Shown here piece after piece: positions 8,656-19,881 of a DNA stretch of 46,086 nt. Each line of letters starts with the position of its first letter. The stretch's first letter is position 1. A model generated the notes under the pieces. It saw only the letters and a program-made list of their open reading frames with translations, made no database searches and was not told the origin of the DNA. Origin of the DNA: Syntrophomonas sp. (lineage in GTDB: Bacteria > Bacillota > Syntrophomonadia > Syntrophomonadales > Syntrophomonadaceae); contig JAQVWS010000004.1 in NCBI GenBank assembly GCA_028709585.1, positions 1 to 46,086 of the forward strand, written 5' to 3'. The translations under genes and the position numbers were made by a program.

Positions 8656-9372
8656 CTAAACATCTGTCATTGTTTCATCTGCTGAACGATCTGCATCATT
8701 TTCTTTAGATTTATCTTGAGACCGGGCAGCCATCTTTTGCCACCATTTACCGTGCCGACGAATTACATAATCCTGGTCAATTTTGCCGGTGAACATACTT
8801 GCCACCAAAGGCCGGTTGTCTTTGATAATAAAGGCCAACAGATGCACAATAATGGATAATAGCAAAATTACCGTAAAAAGATTATGAATCTGGGCCAGCC
8901 AGAATACACTGCTGGTAGATAAATATACCCCCGGCATATTCTTATATACTTTCAGTATACCGGTAATTATTAGTGCCAATATTGAAACCGCAGTTACCGC
9001 AAAGGCCAGCCTTTGTTCGGCTAAATACTTATCATTCTCAGGCTCCGGGGCCAAGCCTGCCATGGAAGCAAATATCTGCACCGACTCCTTTATATCTCCT
9101 CGGCGAGGCAAAATATCGTACCTCTTGCTATATAAAAGATAGGTTATATAATAAGCGCTGATAAAAATCAAAACTATAGCTGCAACATAATGGATATTCA
9201 AGGTTATCAGGAAATTGCTGGACCATCCCAAACCAGGCAGCTGGTCTATAAAATATCTTTTATAAATTGGCATTTGTCCAAAACCGGTAAACAGTAATAT
9301 AAAAATTGAGATTGCAACGGTCCAATGAATAAAGCGCACCAGTATATTGTGACGCTTAATCTTCATGGTCAT
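8656..9372 (-). CDS. Cytochrome b561/FdnI-like membrane subunit
   Basis: HNILVRFIHWTVAISIFILLFTGFG start with conserved His residues, several TM segments; overlaps the FeS gene by 17 bp. Confidence 0.75.
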   Translation of the reverse strand: MTMKIKRHNILVRFIHWTVAISIFILLFTGFGQMPIYKRYFIDQLPGLGWSSNFLITLNIHYVAAIVLIFISAYYITYLLYSKRYDILPRRGDIKESVQIFASMAGLAPEPENDKYLAEQRLAFAVTAVSILALIITGILKVYKNMPGVYLSTSSVFWLAQIHNLFTVILLLSIIVHLLAFIIKDNRPLVASMFTGKIDQDYVIRRHGKWWQKMAARSQDKSKENDADRSADETMTDV

Positions 9373-10354
9373 CGTCTCCCTTCATTATTTGATAGGTGCT
9401 GATTGCAGCGGCCAAAATTCCTGCTGCCGGCGCCATAAGGAATCCACCCAGCATTTTATCCGGCATATTTAAAGGATTTTCCATATTAACAGCCATATTA
9501 ATCCTGCCTGGCTGGCCGTCTATATCCTGAGCCAGGATAGCCTTATTGATTACCTCAAATGGTATTTTGGAGATGTAGAAATTTGATGTCCCACCGTTTT
9601 CAACATCACCATATATATAGCCATTATTTTCCTTAGCCCAGTTTTTAGCATATTGGCGCAGCTCTGCCTTATCGCCAAATTTAATTGCCCCCTGAGGACA
9701 CGATGATACACAGGCCGGCTGACCGCCGTCAGCAATTAGGTCATGGCACATATCACATTTGTACATTACTCCCCCGCCTGCATAATCAGGCGCCACTTGC
9801 AGATAAAGGCCTACCCCGGCTTGGCGCTGCGGTATATGCCAGGGGCAAACATCGCGGCATTTTCCGCCCCCAAAGCAACCGTTGGGATTTATAACCACCG
9901 GCCCTTCGGGCAACTTATCATTTACGCCAAAAGGACACAGTGTCGAACAGGGCGGATTGTCACAATGCATGCACTTGCGCGGAATATGAATCTTTACTTC
10001 TTCTCCGTTATGGACAAATTCCAGATGCTGTACATATGTCCAATTATACGGGGTTAGCCGGTCATTTAGATCTCTTTTATGCGACCAGTCCTCAAACTTT
10101 TTCTGCGGCCAATAGTTTTTTATAGGCTGCTGGGGCTCAGGGTATTTGGGCATATTTTTAACCCGGCACCCGGCCACACATGCAGGGGTATCCAAATGCG
10201 GACATCCGTTGCATTTAGTTAAATCATGAAGCATTGCATAATTTTCTGACGACAAGGTCTGGGCTGCAGCTTTCCCGGCACCGCTTAATATGCTGGCGGC
10301 AGCAGCCCCAGAAACAGCGGTTCTTATTAAAAATGATCTTCTTGTGATTGCCAT
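9356..10354 (-). CDS. Tat-exported 4Fe-4S ferredoxin subunit (FdnH/DmsB-like) with C-terminal membrane anchor
   Basis: Twin-arginine TRRSFLIRTAVSGAAAASIL; CMHCDNPPCSTLCPFG, CRDVCPW, CDMCHDLIADGGQPACVSSCPQGAI motifs; hydrophobic C-terminal segment. Confidence 0.8.
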   Translation of the reverse strand: MAITRRSFLIRTAVSGAAAASILSGAGKAAAQTLSSENYAMLHDLTKCNGCPHLDTPACVAGCRVKNMPKYPEPQQPIKNYWPQKKFEDWSHKRDLNDRLTPYNWTYVQHLEFVHNGEEVKIHIPRKCMHCDNPPCSTLCPFGVNDKLPEGPVVINPNGCFGGGKCRDVCPWHIPQRQAGVGLYLQVAPDYAGGGVMYKCDMCHDLIADGGQPACVSSCPQGAIKFGDKAELRQYAKNWAKENNGYIYGDVENGGTSNFYISKIPFEVINKAILAQDIDGQPGRINMAVNMENPLNMPDKMLGGFLMAPAAGILAAAISTYQIMKGDDDHED

Positions 10355-10507
10355 ACTATACCTCCTAATAAATATACCCCCTATGGGTATTTTATATCTC
10401 TATTTTATACATTCGTATAGATTTTGGCAATAACAAATATTTTTCTTCTGTAACTATCATAGGATAAATAAACATAATAAAATAAATTTTCGGGTAATCC
10501 TAACCGT

Positions 10508-10533
10508 AAAAAAGAGGGGTTGTCCCCTCTTTT
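10508..10533 (-). terminator. Rho-independent terminator of feoB
   Basis: Minus strand AAAAGAGGGGACAACCCCTCTTTTTT. Confidence 0.85.
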
Positions 10534-10556
10534 AAGCAACTTCAAAATGCCGTTGT

Positions 10557-12728
10557 TTATGCCCATCCCAATAATCGTACGGTTTGAGCTACCACAAAAC
10601 AAAGTATTATACCGGTCATGGTTGGTACTATAAAAGCCACCAACGGCCATTTCTTGCTTTGGGTCTCTTTGCAGATAGTTAGTAAAGTTGTTCCGCAGGG
10701 AAAATGATTAAGGAAGAAGAGCATAGTACATAATGCTGTCAACCAGGTCCATTCATGGGAAACAAACAACTCTCGCAATGATTCCAGACTGTTTATTTCG
10801 ATTAGCTGACCGGTAGACATATACGCCATTATTAGAATGGGAATAACAATCTCATTGGCTGGAAATCCTAATATAAAGGCAATCAGTATAAATCCATCCA
10901 ATCCCAGATAACGAGCGAACGGGTCTAAAACATTAGCTCCATATTGTATGATGCTTATCTCATTGTCGCCCATGAAAACATTAGCCATTATCCAGATAAT
11001 TAAACCAGCCGGAGCCGCTACCATAACCGCCCGGCCAAGAACAAATAAGGTACGGTCATATAGGGAGCGCACTATGATCCTCCCTATTTGTGGCTTTCTA
11101 TAGGGAGGCAATTCCAAAGTAAATGAGGAAGGCATTCCCTTTAGAATGGTATGGGATAGAAGTTTTGAAACCGTTAATGTTATAACTATTCCCAGAACTA
11201 TTAAGGCTACAATGGTTAAAACCGCCAGCACAGACTGGTACTGGCCTGCTGATCCAGCGATAAATATCATGGCCAGGGCAATTAAGGCTGGAAAGCGTCC
11301 GTTACAGGGCACAAAATTATTGGTTATCGTGGCAATCAGGCGCTCCCGAGGGGAGTCAATAATTCGGCAGGCAATCACGCCGGCTGCATTACAACCGAGT
11401 CCCATGCACATGGTCAAGGCCTGTTTCCCATGAGCGCAAGCCTTCTTAAAGAAGTTATCCAGATTAAAAGCAACCCGGGGCAGGTATCCCAGATCTTCTA
11501 AAATGGTGAATAGCGGGAAAAATATAGCCATGGGCGGCAACATTACTGCTATAACCCAGGCCAGGGTTCGATAAACACCCAGAACCAGTGCTCCATGCAA
11601 CCAATTCGGGCAATTAACCCACAGGCAAAAATCGGTTAATTTTTCCTCAAACCAGAATAAACCTATGGTCAGCGCTTGGGAAGGATAATTTGCCCCCTCA
11701 ATCGTAATCCACAATATCAAGCCCAATAAGCTTATCATAATAGGTATGCCAAAAAGCCTGGATGTCAGGATATTATCAATTTGGCGGTCCTGTTGATTGT
11801 ACGATTGTTTTGCATATGATATAGTTGCAGCACTAATCTCTTCAGCATTTTTTAAAATCTCTAATACCATGCTATCGCACAATTCATCTTTGCCAATATT
11901 ATTCTGCACCAGATATTGCTCCAACTGGGTTAAGGTATGTAATATATCTTTTTCCGAACAGATATCCTTTGCCAGGTATTTGCCTACCACCTCCAGGAAT
12001 GGGTCTTGATTCTCTAATAACCTTAAAGATATCCATCTGCTTATAAACTTGTCTTTTATGCATAGACTAATAACTGGTTCAATTTTACTTACCAGATCTT
12101 CAATTAAACTATTATAATGCACCTTTAGGGGCTTAGTTGTTATTTTACCGCTGGCTACATCTTGTATGGTATCCTGCAGCTCATTCAGACCCACCCCCGT
12201 CCTGGCACTGGTTCCTATGACTGGGACTCCCAGCAGCGAGGAAAGGCGCTGTAAATCAATATGAATACCTTTCCTTCCGGCCTCATCCAACAGGTTTACA
12301 CATACCACTACTTTATCAGTAATCTCCATAATCTGCAGAACCAGGTTGAGATTTCTTTCCAGAGTTGTTGCATCGGCAACCACAACCGTTGCTTGTGGTC
12401 TGCCAAAACAGATAAAATCTCTGGCAATCTCCTCTTCGGGTGAATTAGCTGCTAATGAATAGGTGCCCGGCAGATCAATTAAATTATAATTATTACCTTT
12501 ATGGTTATACCTCCCCTGGGCATTGGCTACGGTTTTGCCCGGCCAATTTCCGGTATGCTGATTTAATCCGGTCAGACTGTTAAAGATGGTGCTTTTACCG
12601 GTATTGGGATTCCCGGCGAGGGCAATTACCAAACCATCGACACAATTTTGATACATGAGAGACGTCTCCTTAACCGAACCAATTGCTGATTTAGAGTGGA
12701 AATCCATTAATTGTACCGCCTTATTCAT
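10557..12728 (-). CDS. feoB: Ferrous iron transport protein B
   Basis: GNPNTGKSTIFNSLTG, DLPGTYSL G-motifs, multiple TM helices, FVPCNGRFPAL. Confidence 0.95.
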   Translation of the reverse strand: MNKAVQLMDFHSKSAIGSVKETSLMYQNCVDGLVIALAGNPNTGKSTIFNSLTGLNQHTGNWPGKTVANAQGRYNHKGNNYNLIDLPGTYSLAANSPEEEIARDFICFGRPQATVVVADATTLERNLNLVLQIMEITDKVVVCVNLLDEAGRKGIHIDLQRLSSLLGVPVIGTSARTGVGLNELQDTIQDVASGKITTKPLKVHYNSLIEDLVSKIEPVISLCIKDKFISRWISLRLLENQDPFLEVVGKYLAKDICSEKDILHTLTQLEQYLVQNNIGKDELCDSMVLEILKNAEEISAATISYAKQSYNQQDRQIDNILTSRLFGIPIMISLLGLILWITIEGANYPSQALTIGLFWFEEKLTDFCLWVNCPNWLHGALVLGVYRTLAWVIAVMLPPMAIFFPLFTILEDLGYLPRVAFNLDNFFKKACAHGKQALTMCMGLGCNAAGVIACRIIDSPRERLIATITNNFVPCNGRFPALIALAMIFIAGSAGQYQSVLAVLTIVALIVLGIVITLTVSKLLSHTILKGMPSSFTLELPPYRKPQIGRIIVRSLYDRTLFVLGRAVMVAAPAGLIIWIMANVFMGDNEISIIQYGANVLDPFARYLGLDGFILIAFILGFPANEIVIPILIMAYMSTGQLIEINSLESLRELFVSHEWTWLTALCTMLFFLNHFPCGTTLLTICKETQSKKWPLVAFIVPTMTGIILCFVVAQTVRLLGWA

Positions 12729-12969
12729 CTGTTGCTAGATATTCTACCAGTATTTGTGATGCTGACTCTGAACGAAGCGCGATGACCACTCCCCGTAATT
12801 CATAGGCAATCGGATCACCGCAGGGGCTTTTTTGTAATGACTTAATTTTTGTATTATAAACAAGCCCCAAATCCATCATTCTTCTTCTTTCATTACCCTG
12901 AGCGGTTAGTTTTTTGACTATTCCTGAACTGCCGGGTGAAAGCTGGTGTAATGGAATTAGACTACCCAT
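12721..12969 (-). CDS. feoA: Ferrous iron transport protein A
   Basis: FeoA/SH3-like sequence LTAQGNERRRMMDLGLV..., upstream of feoB. Confidence 0.9.
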   Translation of the reverse strand: MGSLIPLHQLSPGSSGIVKKLTAQGNERRRMMDLGLVYNTKIKSLQKSPCGDPIAYELRGVVIALRSESASQILVEYLATDE

Positions 12970-13151
12970 AAATTTTTGCCTCCATAAAATAATGCCTCAT
13001 AGCTTGAATATTAATAAAGAGTTATTTTAATCTTACGACCTATATTATGTCTGGAATAATCCTTTTGTTACTACTATGAATATAATCGCATCACAATTAA
13101 CTGACTGTAAGTAAGTCATAATTTCGATAATAAATAAGGCAATATGTAATT

Positions 13152-13187
13152 AAAAAAACGAAGGACTTCACATGAAGTCCCTCGTTA
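13152..13187 (-). terminator. Rho-independent terminator
   Basis: Minus strand CGAGGGACTTCATGTGAAGTCCTTCGTTTTTTT. Confidence 0.85.
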
Positions 13188-13209
13188 TGATATTTAACTT
13201 TTAATTGAT

Positions 13210-13926
13210 TTAATTCCGGGAACTCCTGTCCGGAGCTTTAATCTCTATCTTTTTACCAAAATCAGAGAACTCCGCCAGGATTTCCAGACTCGTCTTTTCA
13301 TTGCGCTTGTTGGTAGCAGTCAAAACTGCCTTTCTTATGATATCGTTATGATAATCAATCCAAATATGGTATTCAAAATCTTTCCACAGATTCTCCAGCA
13401 ACTGGCTTTCCATCGAAGGTCTGCATTTTACCGTCAAACATTCAGTGCCAGCTATTTTTTCAAATCCAACCTTCTCTACTTGCTCAACATTATTAAATCT
13501 GAAATTAGACAGGGGATTTAATTCTGATATCAAAATATCTTCTGAATTTGTGGTACCACTTTCAATCACCAGCCATTTTTTTGACAGAGAATCATAATTA
13601 TAGATGGTTCTGTCAATATAGTAAATATCAACTGGTGTGTTAACCATCTCCCCCTTTATATGAGTATTGCCATTACTTTTTTCCCCTTCTACCTGGCTTA
13701 TCACCTCCTTTCGCTCATCGACCGTAAACCCAGAATGCAGAATGTATCTAAAACTATCACAAGCCATCATGTTATTTAAGGCTATCTGCAGTTCCATACC
13801 CGGTTCAAGCTTGATCTTCTCATAGAATCGATTTATGGTATTAAAGCCGATCAATAAGAGAATGGCCATTAATACGCCCATTAATAATATTACTACTATC
13901 CATCGGGTTCTATTTATCCCCTTCAC
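13210..13926 (-). CDS. Membrane-anchored LolA/LppX-like protein of unknown function
   Basis: N-terminal TM segment followed by a beta-rich sequence resembling LolA-like folds; no decisive motif. Confidence 0.5.
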   Translation of the reverse strand: MKGINRTRWIVVILLMGVLMAILLLIGFNTINRFYEKIKLEPGMELQIALNNMMACDSFRYILHSGFTVDERKEVISQVEGEKSNGNTHIKGEMVNTPVDIYYIDRTIYNYDSLSKKWLVIESGTTNSEDILISELNPLSNFRFNNVEQVEKVGFEKIAGTECLTVKCRPSMESQLLENLWKDFEYHIWIDYHNDIIRKAVLTATNKRNEKTSLEILAEFSDFGKKIEIKAPDRSSRN

Positions 13927-14100
13927 CCCTCACCCCAGCAAGATTATGCCTAAAAGTATTGCAATATACTGTCAACTCAATTCGTAATATATTGTATTAG
14001 TGCATTTTTTAATATATACCGAAATGAAGGTCAGAATATTATTCCATAAATAACATGCGAGCCCGTCTCGGTGGCAAAACTGCGCCAAGTTACATAATCG

Positions 14101-14145
14101 AAAAAAGATGCCGCCCAATAGTTTAGTAAACTAATGAACGGCATC
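14101..14145 (-). terminator. Terminator of groESL
   Basis: Minus strand GATGCCGTTCATTAGTTTACTAAACTATTGGGCGGCATCTTTTTT. Confidence 0.75.
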
Positions 14146-14238
14146 TCAATATTTTTTTAAAGCAATATCAGCAAATATATTAATATCGCTTTGTTTTATT
14201 AGTCACGGTAGGTTTATAGCGGGCAAGAGGCGTTATTA

Positions 14239-15894
<1,656 letters not shown>

Positions 15895-15918
15895 CTATGT
15901 ACCCTCCTTAATTAATTA

Positions 15919-16209
15919 TTAGATTATTTTCGCCAGGATATCTCTCTCACTGAGAATGAGAACGGTTTCACTGTCTAACTTAAACTCCATACCTCCATAT
16001 TTCGAAAAAATAATCTTATCTCCTACAGCAACATCTAAGGCAACTCTTTCACCCTTATCATTTAATGCTCCAGGACCCACTGCCATAACTTCAGCTTCCT
16101 GAGGTTTTTCTTTGGCTGTGTCAGGTACAAAAAGCCCGCTTTTAGTTTTGGCTTCAGCCGTTTCGATTACTTTTACTACCACTCGATCTCCTAATGGTTG
16201 AATCTTCAC
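15919..16209 (-). CDS. groES: Co-chaperonin GroES (GTG start at 16209)
   Basis: [16 protein letters not shown]...; RBS AAGGAGG precedes GTG. The track start at 16242 lies inside the CIRCE operator and is probably wrong. Confidence 0.95.
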   Translation of the reverse strand: MKIQPLGDRVVVKVIETAEAKTKSGLFVPDTAKEKPQEAEVMAVGPGALNDKGERVALDVAVGDKIIFSKYGGMEFKLDSETVLILSERDILAKII

Positions 16210-16235
16210 AGGTATGCCTCCTTTATTATTTGTTG

Positions 16236-16262
16236 TTAGCACTCGACGTTTGCGAGTGCTAA
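16236..16262. promoter_or_regulatory. CIRCE element (HrcA operator)
   Basis: TTAGCACTC-N9-GAGTGCTAA, perfect match to consensus, upstream of groES. Confidence 0.98.
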
Positions 16263-16430
16263 CATTTATTTATTATATTAGGCAAGATTAGCCAAGTACA
16301 CAAATCACAATTTCGGCTAAATCCGCCTAATATTTTCGATTATTATTATTCTCCTGACTTTTTCCTTTTATACCTTCCGATTACTAACTATTTCAAAAAA
16401 ACGTATTCAGCCGGTATCATTGCCTGTTTT

Positions 16431-16922
16431 CTAATTTTGTCCGCATTCGGTGCTGGAACCCTTGATTATATCCAGTCCGTGGCTTAATGCAGGCAAAATA
16501 GCCTCGATAGACTCCCTAACACCTTTAACGCTGCCAGGCAGATTAATTATCAGGGTTTTCCCTCTTATACCTGCCGCTGCCCTTGACAGCATAGCTTTCG
16601 GTGTCTTATTCAATCCATAGTAACGAATAGCCTCCGGAATACCAGGAGTCATCCGCTGGATTACCTTAAGAGTAGCTTCCGGAGTAACGTCACGGCTGGA
16701 AAAACCGGTTCCCCCTGATGTAAAGACAATATCCAACTTAAGTTGGTCACAGGCATGGATCAATTTCTCGATAATTATCTCTTCCTGATCAGGAATAATC
16801 TCATAATATTCAAACTCAAACCCATGCTCCACCAACATGGTCTGAATCTGCTTCCCGCTAATATCTTCCCGTTCTCCCCGGGAACCCTTATCGCTCATTA
16901 TTAATATGCCGGTTTTGTACAT
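16431..16922 (-). CDS. MogA/MoaB-family molybdenum cofactor protein
   Basis: FTSGGTGFSSRDVTPEAT, LSRAAAGIRGKTLIINLPGSVKGV motifs. Confidence 0.9.
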   Translation of the reverse strand: MYKTGILIMSDKGSRGEREDISGKQIQTMLVEHGFEFEYYEIIPDQEEIIIEKLIHACDQLKLDIVFTSGGTGFSSRDVTPEATLKVIQRMTPGIPEAIRYYGLNKTPKAMLSRAAAGIRGKTLIINLPGSVKGVRESIEAILPALSHGLDIIKGSSTECGQN

Positions 16923-17362
16923 TAATTTAACACCTCAACTAAATCACCTTTTTTTATGTCTCCTCCCTTTAGCACCTGGCAGAAAAGACCTTCATAGGGC
17001 AACAGAGTAACCCCAAAAGTCCTGGTAACTACGCTGGGGTGATCTTCCTTGCCTACCTGAGTTACCTCCAACACTGTATCCATACCGATTTTCAGTTTAC
17101 CGCCCACACCTACTCTGCTGAGATCAATATCTTCAATAAGTAAATTTTCTGCAAACTGACCTGGTTTAATGTCCATTTTCTTTTCCCGGTTTACTTTAAC
17201 CACGCTGGCCCAATTCAAACAGGTAACCTGGCGGCCCCAATCACCGCCATGACCGTCATTCTCAATTCCAAAGCCAGCTATTACCCTGGCTTTCTCAACT
17301 TCCTCTTTTAACTGCCCCCGCTCAGGGCTTATACAAATTGAATGCAGTTTACCCTTTTTCAA
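16922..17362 (-). CDS. MOSC domain protein
   Basis: GQFAENLLIEDIDLS, MOSC-type sequence within a Moco gene cluster. Confidence 0.88.
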   Translation of the reverse strand: MKKGKLHSICISPERGQLKEEVEKARVIAGFGIENDGHGGDWGRQVTCLNWASVVKVNREKKMDIKPGQFAENLLIEDIDLSRVGVGGKLKIGMDTVLEVTQVGKEDHPSVVTRTFGVTLLPYEGLFCQVLKGGDIKKGDLVEVLN

Positions 17363-17854
17363 CTAGTCTGCCTCCTTGTTGTCTGCTCTATTCAATTGCC
17401 CGCTTTTTCCGCCGGATTTTTCCAACAGCTGTATATTGGTTATCTCCATCCACCTGTCTATAGCTTTGCACATATCATAAACGGTCAGGGCAGCCACCGT
17501 AACCGCAGTAATTGCCTCCATTTCCACCCCGGTCTTGCCGCTGGTCTTAACCTGGGAATGGATAATTAAGGATTTGTCAGCCTCATCAAAGGTGAATTCA
17601 ATATCTATCCCGTTTAACATGAGAGGATGACACATAGGTATCAGGGCGGGCGTTTGTTTGGCTCCCATTATACCTGCTACCTGGGCTACAGCTAATACGT
17701 CTCCCTTTTTAATGTTCCCCTCCCGAATAGTATGCAGGGTTTCAGCCTGCATACGAACAATGGCTTGAGCCCTGGCAAATCTTGTAGTATCCCGTTTGTC
17801 ACTTATATCCACCATTCGCGCGTAGCCCTGCTCGTTTATATGACTGAGGTTCAT
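17363..17854 (-). CDS. moaC: Cyclic pyranopterin monophosphate synthase
   Basis: AQVAGIMGAKQTPALIPMCHPL, KTGVEMEAITAVTVAALTVYDMCKA. Confidence 0.96.
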   Translation of the reverse strand: MNLSHINEQGYARMVDISDKRDTTRFARAQAIVRMQAETLHTIREGNIKKGDVLAVAQVAGIMGAKQTPALIPMCHPLMLNGIDIEFTFDEADKSLIIHSQVKTSGKTGVEMEAITAVTVAALTVYDMCKAIDRWMEITNIQLLEKSGGKSGQLNRADNKEAD

Positions 17855-17857
17855 TGG

Positions 17858-18844
17858 CTAACCCCCTATTTGATACATCTTACGATGATTTTCATTACCC
17901 CAACCAGTATTCATATAGTGTTTGTCAGGTTTGTTATTAATAGTGCTGCTAAAGATCCGGCCGAGTTCTTCATCACTAGCCCCATTTCGCATGGCCAGCA
18001 TCAGATCGCTTTCGGTTTTATCATATAGACAGCCCCGCAGTTTTCCCTCAGCAGTCATACGAATGCGGTTACATTCTCCGCAAAAATGATTGCTCATCGG
18101 ACTTATAAAACCTACTGAACCCCTACCGCCTTCCAGTTCGTAATATTTGGCCGGGCCACTGCCTTTGATTGTCCTGCCTTCCACTAGCTTATATCTCTTT
18201 TTAATTATGCTCATGGCTTCACTGCTGTTTACTATATTGCCACGATTCCAGAATTTTAAGTCACCGATAGGCATAAATTCAATAAATCTGATATGCAGCG
18301 GTTTATTGTAAGCCAGATCCGCAAAATCCATTATTTCATTATCATTAAATCCCTTTATCATAACGGTGTTTATTTTCACCGGGTCCATCTTAAGTTCCAA
18401 TGCCCTGTTGATAGCCATCATGGCATCTTCCAATTTTCCCTGGCGGGTTATATAGTGGTATTTCTCCGCAACCATGGTGTCCAAGCTAAAATTAACCCGA
18501 TCCAATCCAGCAGCCCTTAGTTCTTCTGCCATATCATAGAATAATGACCCATTGGTAGTCACCGCAATATCATCTATTTCCGGTATGGCACGAATATAAC
18601 TGATTAATTGGCAGACGTTTCTTCTTATTAACGGCTCTCCGCCGGTGAGCCTGACCTTCCGAATACCCAACCGGGCAGCAATACTTACCAAACGGGCAAT
18701 TTCCTCAAATGTCAGGATTCGATTGTGGCCCAGCCTTTCTACGCCCTCCAGAGGCATGCAGTAACGGCAACGCAAATTACAACGATCAGTTATGGAAATA
18801 CGCAAGTAGTTTATATTTCTGCCCATAGTATCAAACAAATTCAT
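17858..18844 (-). CDS. moaA: GTP 3',8-cyclase (radical SAM)
   Basis: CNLRCRYCMP, VRLTGGEPLIRR, FCGECNRIRMTAEGKLRGCL. Confidence 0.97.
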   Translation of the reverse strand: MNLFDTMGRNINYLRISITDRCNLRCRYCMPLEGVERLGHNRILTFEEIARLVSIAARLGIRKVRLTGGEPLIRRNVCQLISYIRAIPEIDDIAVTTNGSLFYDMAEELRAAGLDRVNFSLDTMVAEKYHYITRQGKLEDAMMAINRALELKMDPVKINTVMIKGFNDNEIMDFADLAYNKPLHIRFIEFMPIGDLKFWNRGNIVNSSEAMSIIKKRYKLVEGRTIKGSGPAKYYELEGGRGSVGFISPMSNHFCGECNRIRMTAEGKLRGCLYDKTESDLMLAMRNGASDEELGRIFSSTINNKPDKHYMNTGWGNENHRKMYQIGG

Positions 18845-18886
18845 CGCCCTCCTTTACCTTGCTTTGAACGGGCTTGTCTTTTAGGC

Positions 18887-19063
18887 CTATTTAAAGCACC
18901 CTAATTCACAGGCATATATCTTAATCTTAGCCTTTTCACAGGCTTGTCCAACTACCAGGGGACTAATACCCAATTTCTCTGCTAGCCCGCGAGCTTTGCT
19001 GCAGCTAATTTTTCCATCGGGAGCCAATTCTTTCAGTTTATCCACTAATTCCTTCTCTTCCAT
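18887..19063 (-). CDS. Small conserved-looking protein (58 aa) leading the Moco operon
   Basis: ATG at 19063 with RBS GGAGG; MEEKELVDKLKELAPDGKISCSKARGLAEKLGISPLVVGQACEKAKIKIYACELGCFK. The track start at 19117 reads through a terminator hairpin. Confidence 0.7.
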   Translation of the reverse strand: MEEKELVDKLKELAPDGKISCSKARGLAEKLGISPLVVGQACEKAKIKIYACELGCFK

Positions 19064-19077
19064 CAGAATACACCTCC

Positions 19078-19106
19078 AAAAAAATAAACGCCCACATAAG
19101 GGCGCT
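19078..19106 (-). terminator. Intrinsic terminator in the leader of the Moco operon
   Basis: Minus strand GCGCCC-TTATGT-GGGCGT-TTATTTTTTT, directly before the RBS of the 58-aa ORF. Confidence 0.75.
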
Positions 19107-19119
19107 GGTAAACTCAATT

Positions 19120-19222
19120 ATCTACTCGCTCTCCTTTCCAATGGGAGGCGTAACGGTTTCCTGTTACACCCTATCGTTCAGCGGCCATAGTAAATAACCT
19201 TAGGTCAACTGAATCGGAGTAT
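19120..19222 (-). ncRNA. Candidate Moco (molybdenum/tungsten cofactor) riboswitch
   Basis: Minus strand UACUCCGAUUCAG...CUGAACGAUAGGGUGUAACAGGAAACCGUUACGCCUCCCAUUGGAAAGGAGAGCGAGUA. Terminal UACUC/GAGUA helix, UUCAG/CUGAA helix, GUAAC/GUUAC helix; located before moaA operon and followed by a terminator. Confidence 0.55.
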
Positions 19223-19302
19223 ATTTCATTTTAGGATTAAATTATACAATAAATCCATAGTCATAACAATAAACAATATGACTCTGCCAATTTATACATT
19301 AA

Positions 19303-19881
19303 TCAAAAGAAATCCCAATTAAACGCCAGCTCTGATTTCTCTGTAATGATCCAGTGCACTGGCACATCTCCCGAATGGGGCATTATATCATCAACAACCT
19401 GAAACTCATAACAAACCCCGCATATGAAGGTACTAGCTGGCAAAAGTGGAAGGAATCGATCATAATAACCTTTGCCATAACCCAGGCGATAGCCGTGAGC
19501 ATCAAAAACCAGGCCCGGAACCAGTACCACATCTATATCAGCGTTGGAGCACGGTGGGCCACTGGGTTCCTGAATGCCAAAAACCCCGGGGCGGGTTGCT
19601 CGCCAATCGTCAACCTCAACCGCTTCAAGTTCATCGTTGTCCTTTATTCGGGGCAGCAATATTTTTTTACCCAATCCCTGCTGAGCCTCCAGGAAAGGAC
19701 GCAGCTCCACTTCATTCCGGATAGCAGCAAAGCCCATTATGCGTTTGGAATTGATTACCGGTTCCAATTCACTTAACCGAGATGCAATTAAAGCACTGTA
19801 ATCCTTAACCTGAATTACCGTCATATCTTTCCGGAGCGCGCTCATTTTATTTCTTAGTTCCTGTCTTGCTGTATCTGTCAT
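19303..19881 (-). CDS. 5-formyltetrahydrofolate cyclo-ligase
   Basis: LVPGLVFDAHGYRLGYGKGYYDRFL motif. Confidence 0.95.
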   Translation of the reverse strand: MTDTARQELRNKMSALRKDMTVIQVKDYSALIASRLSELEPVINSKRIMGFAAIRNEVELRPFLEAQQGLGKKILLPRIKDNDELEAVEVDDWRATRPGVFGIQEPSGPPCSNADIDVVLVPGLVFDAHGYRLGYGKGYYDRFLPLLPASTFICGVCYEFQVVDDIMPHSGDVPVHWIITEKSELAFNWDFF

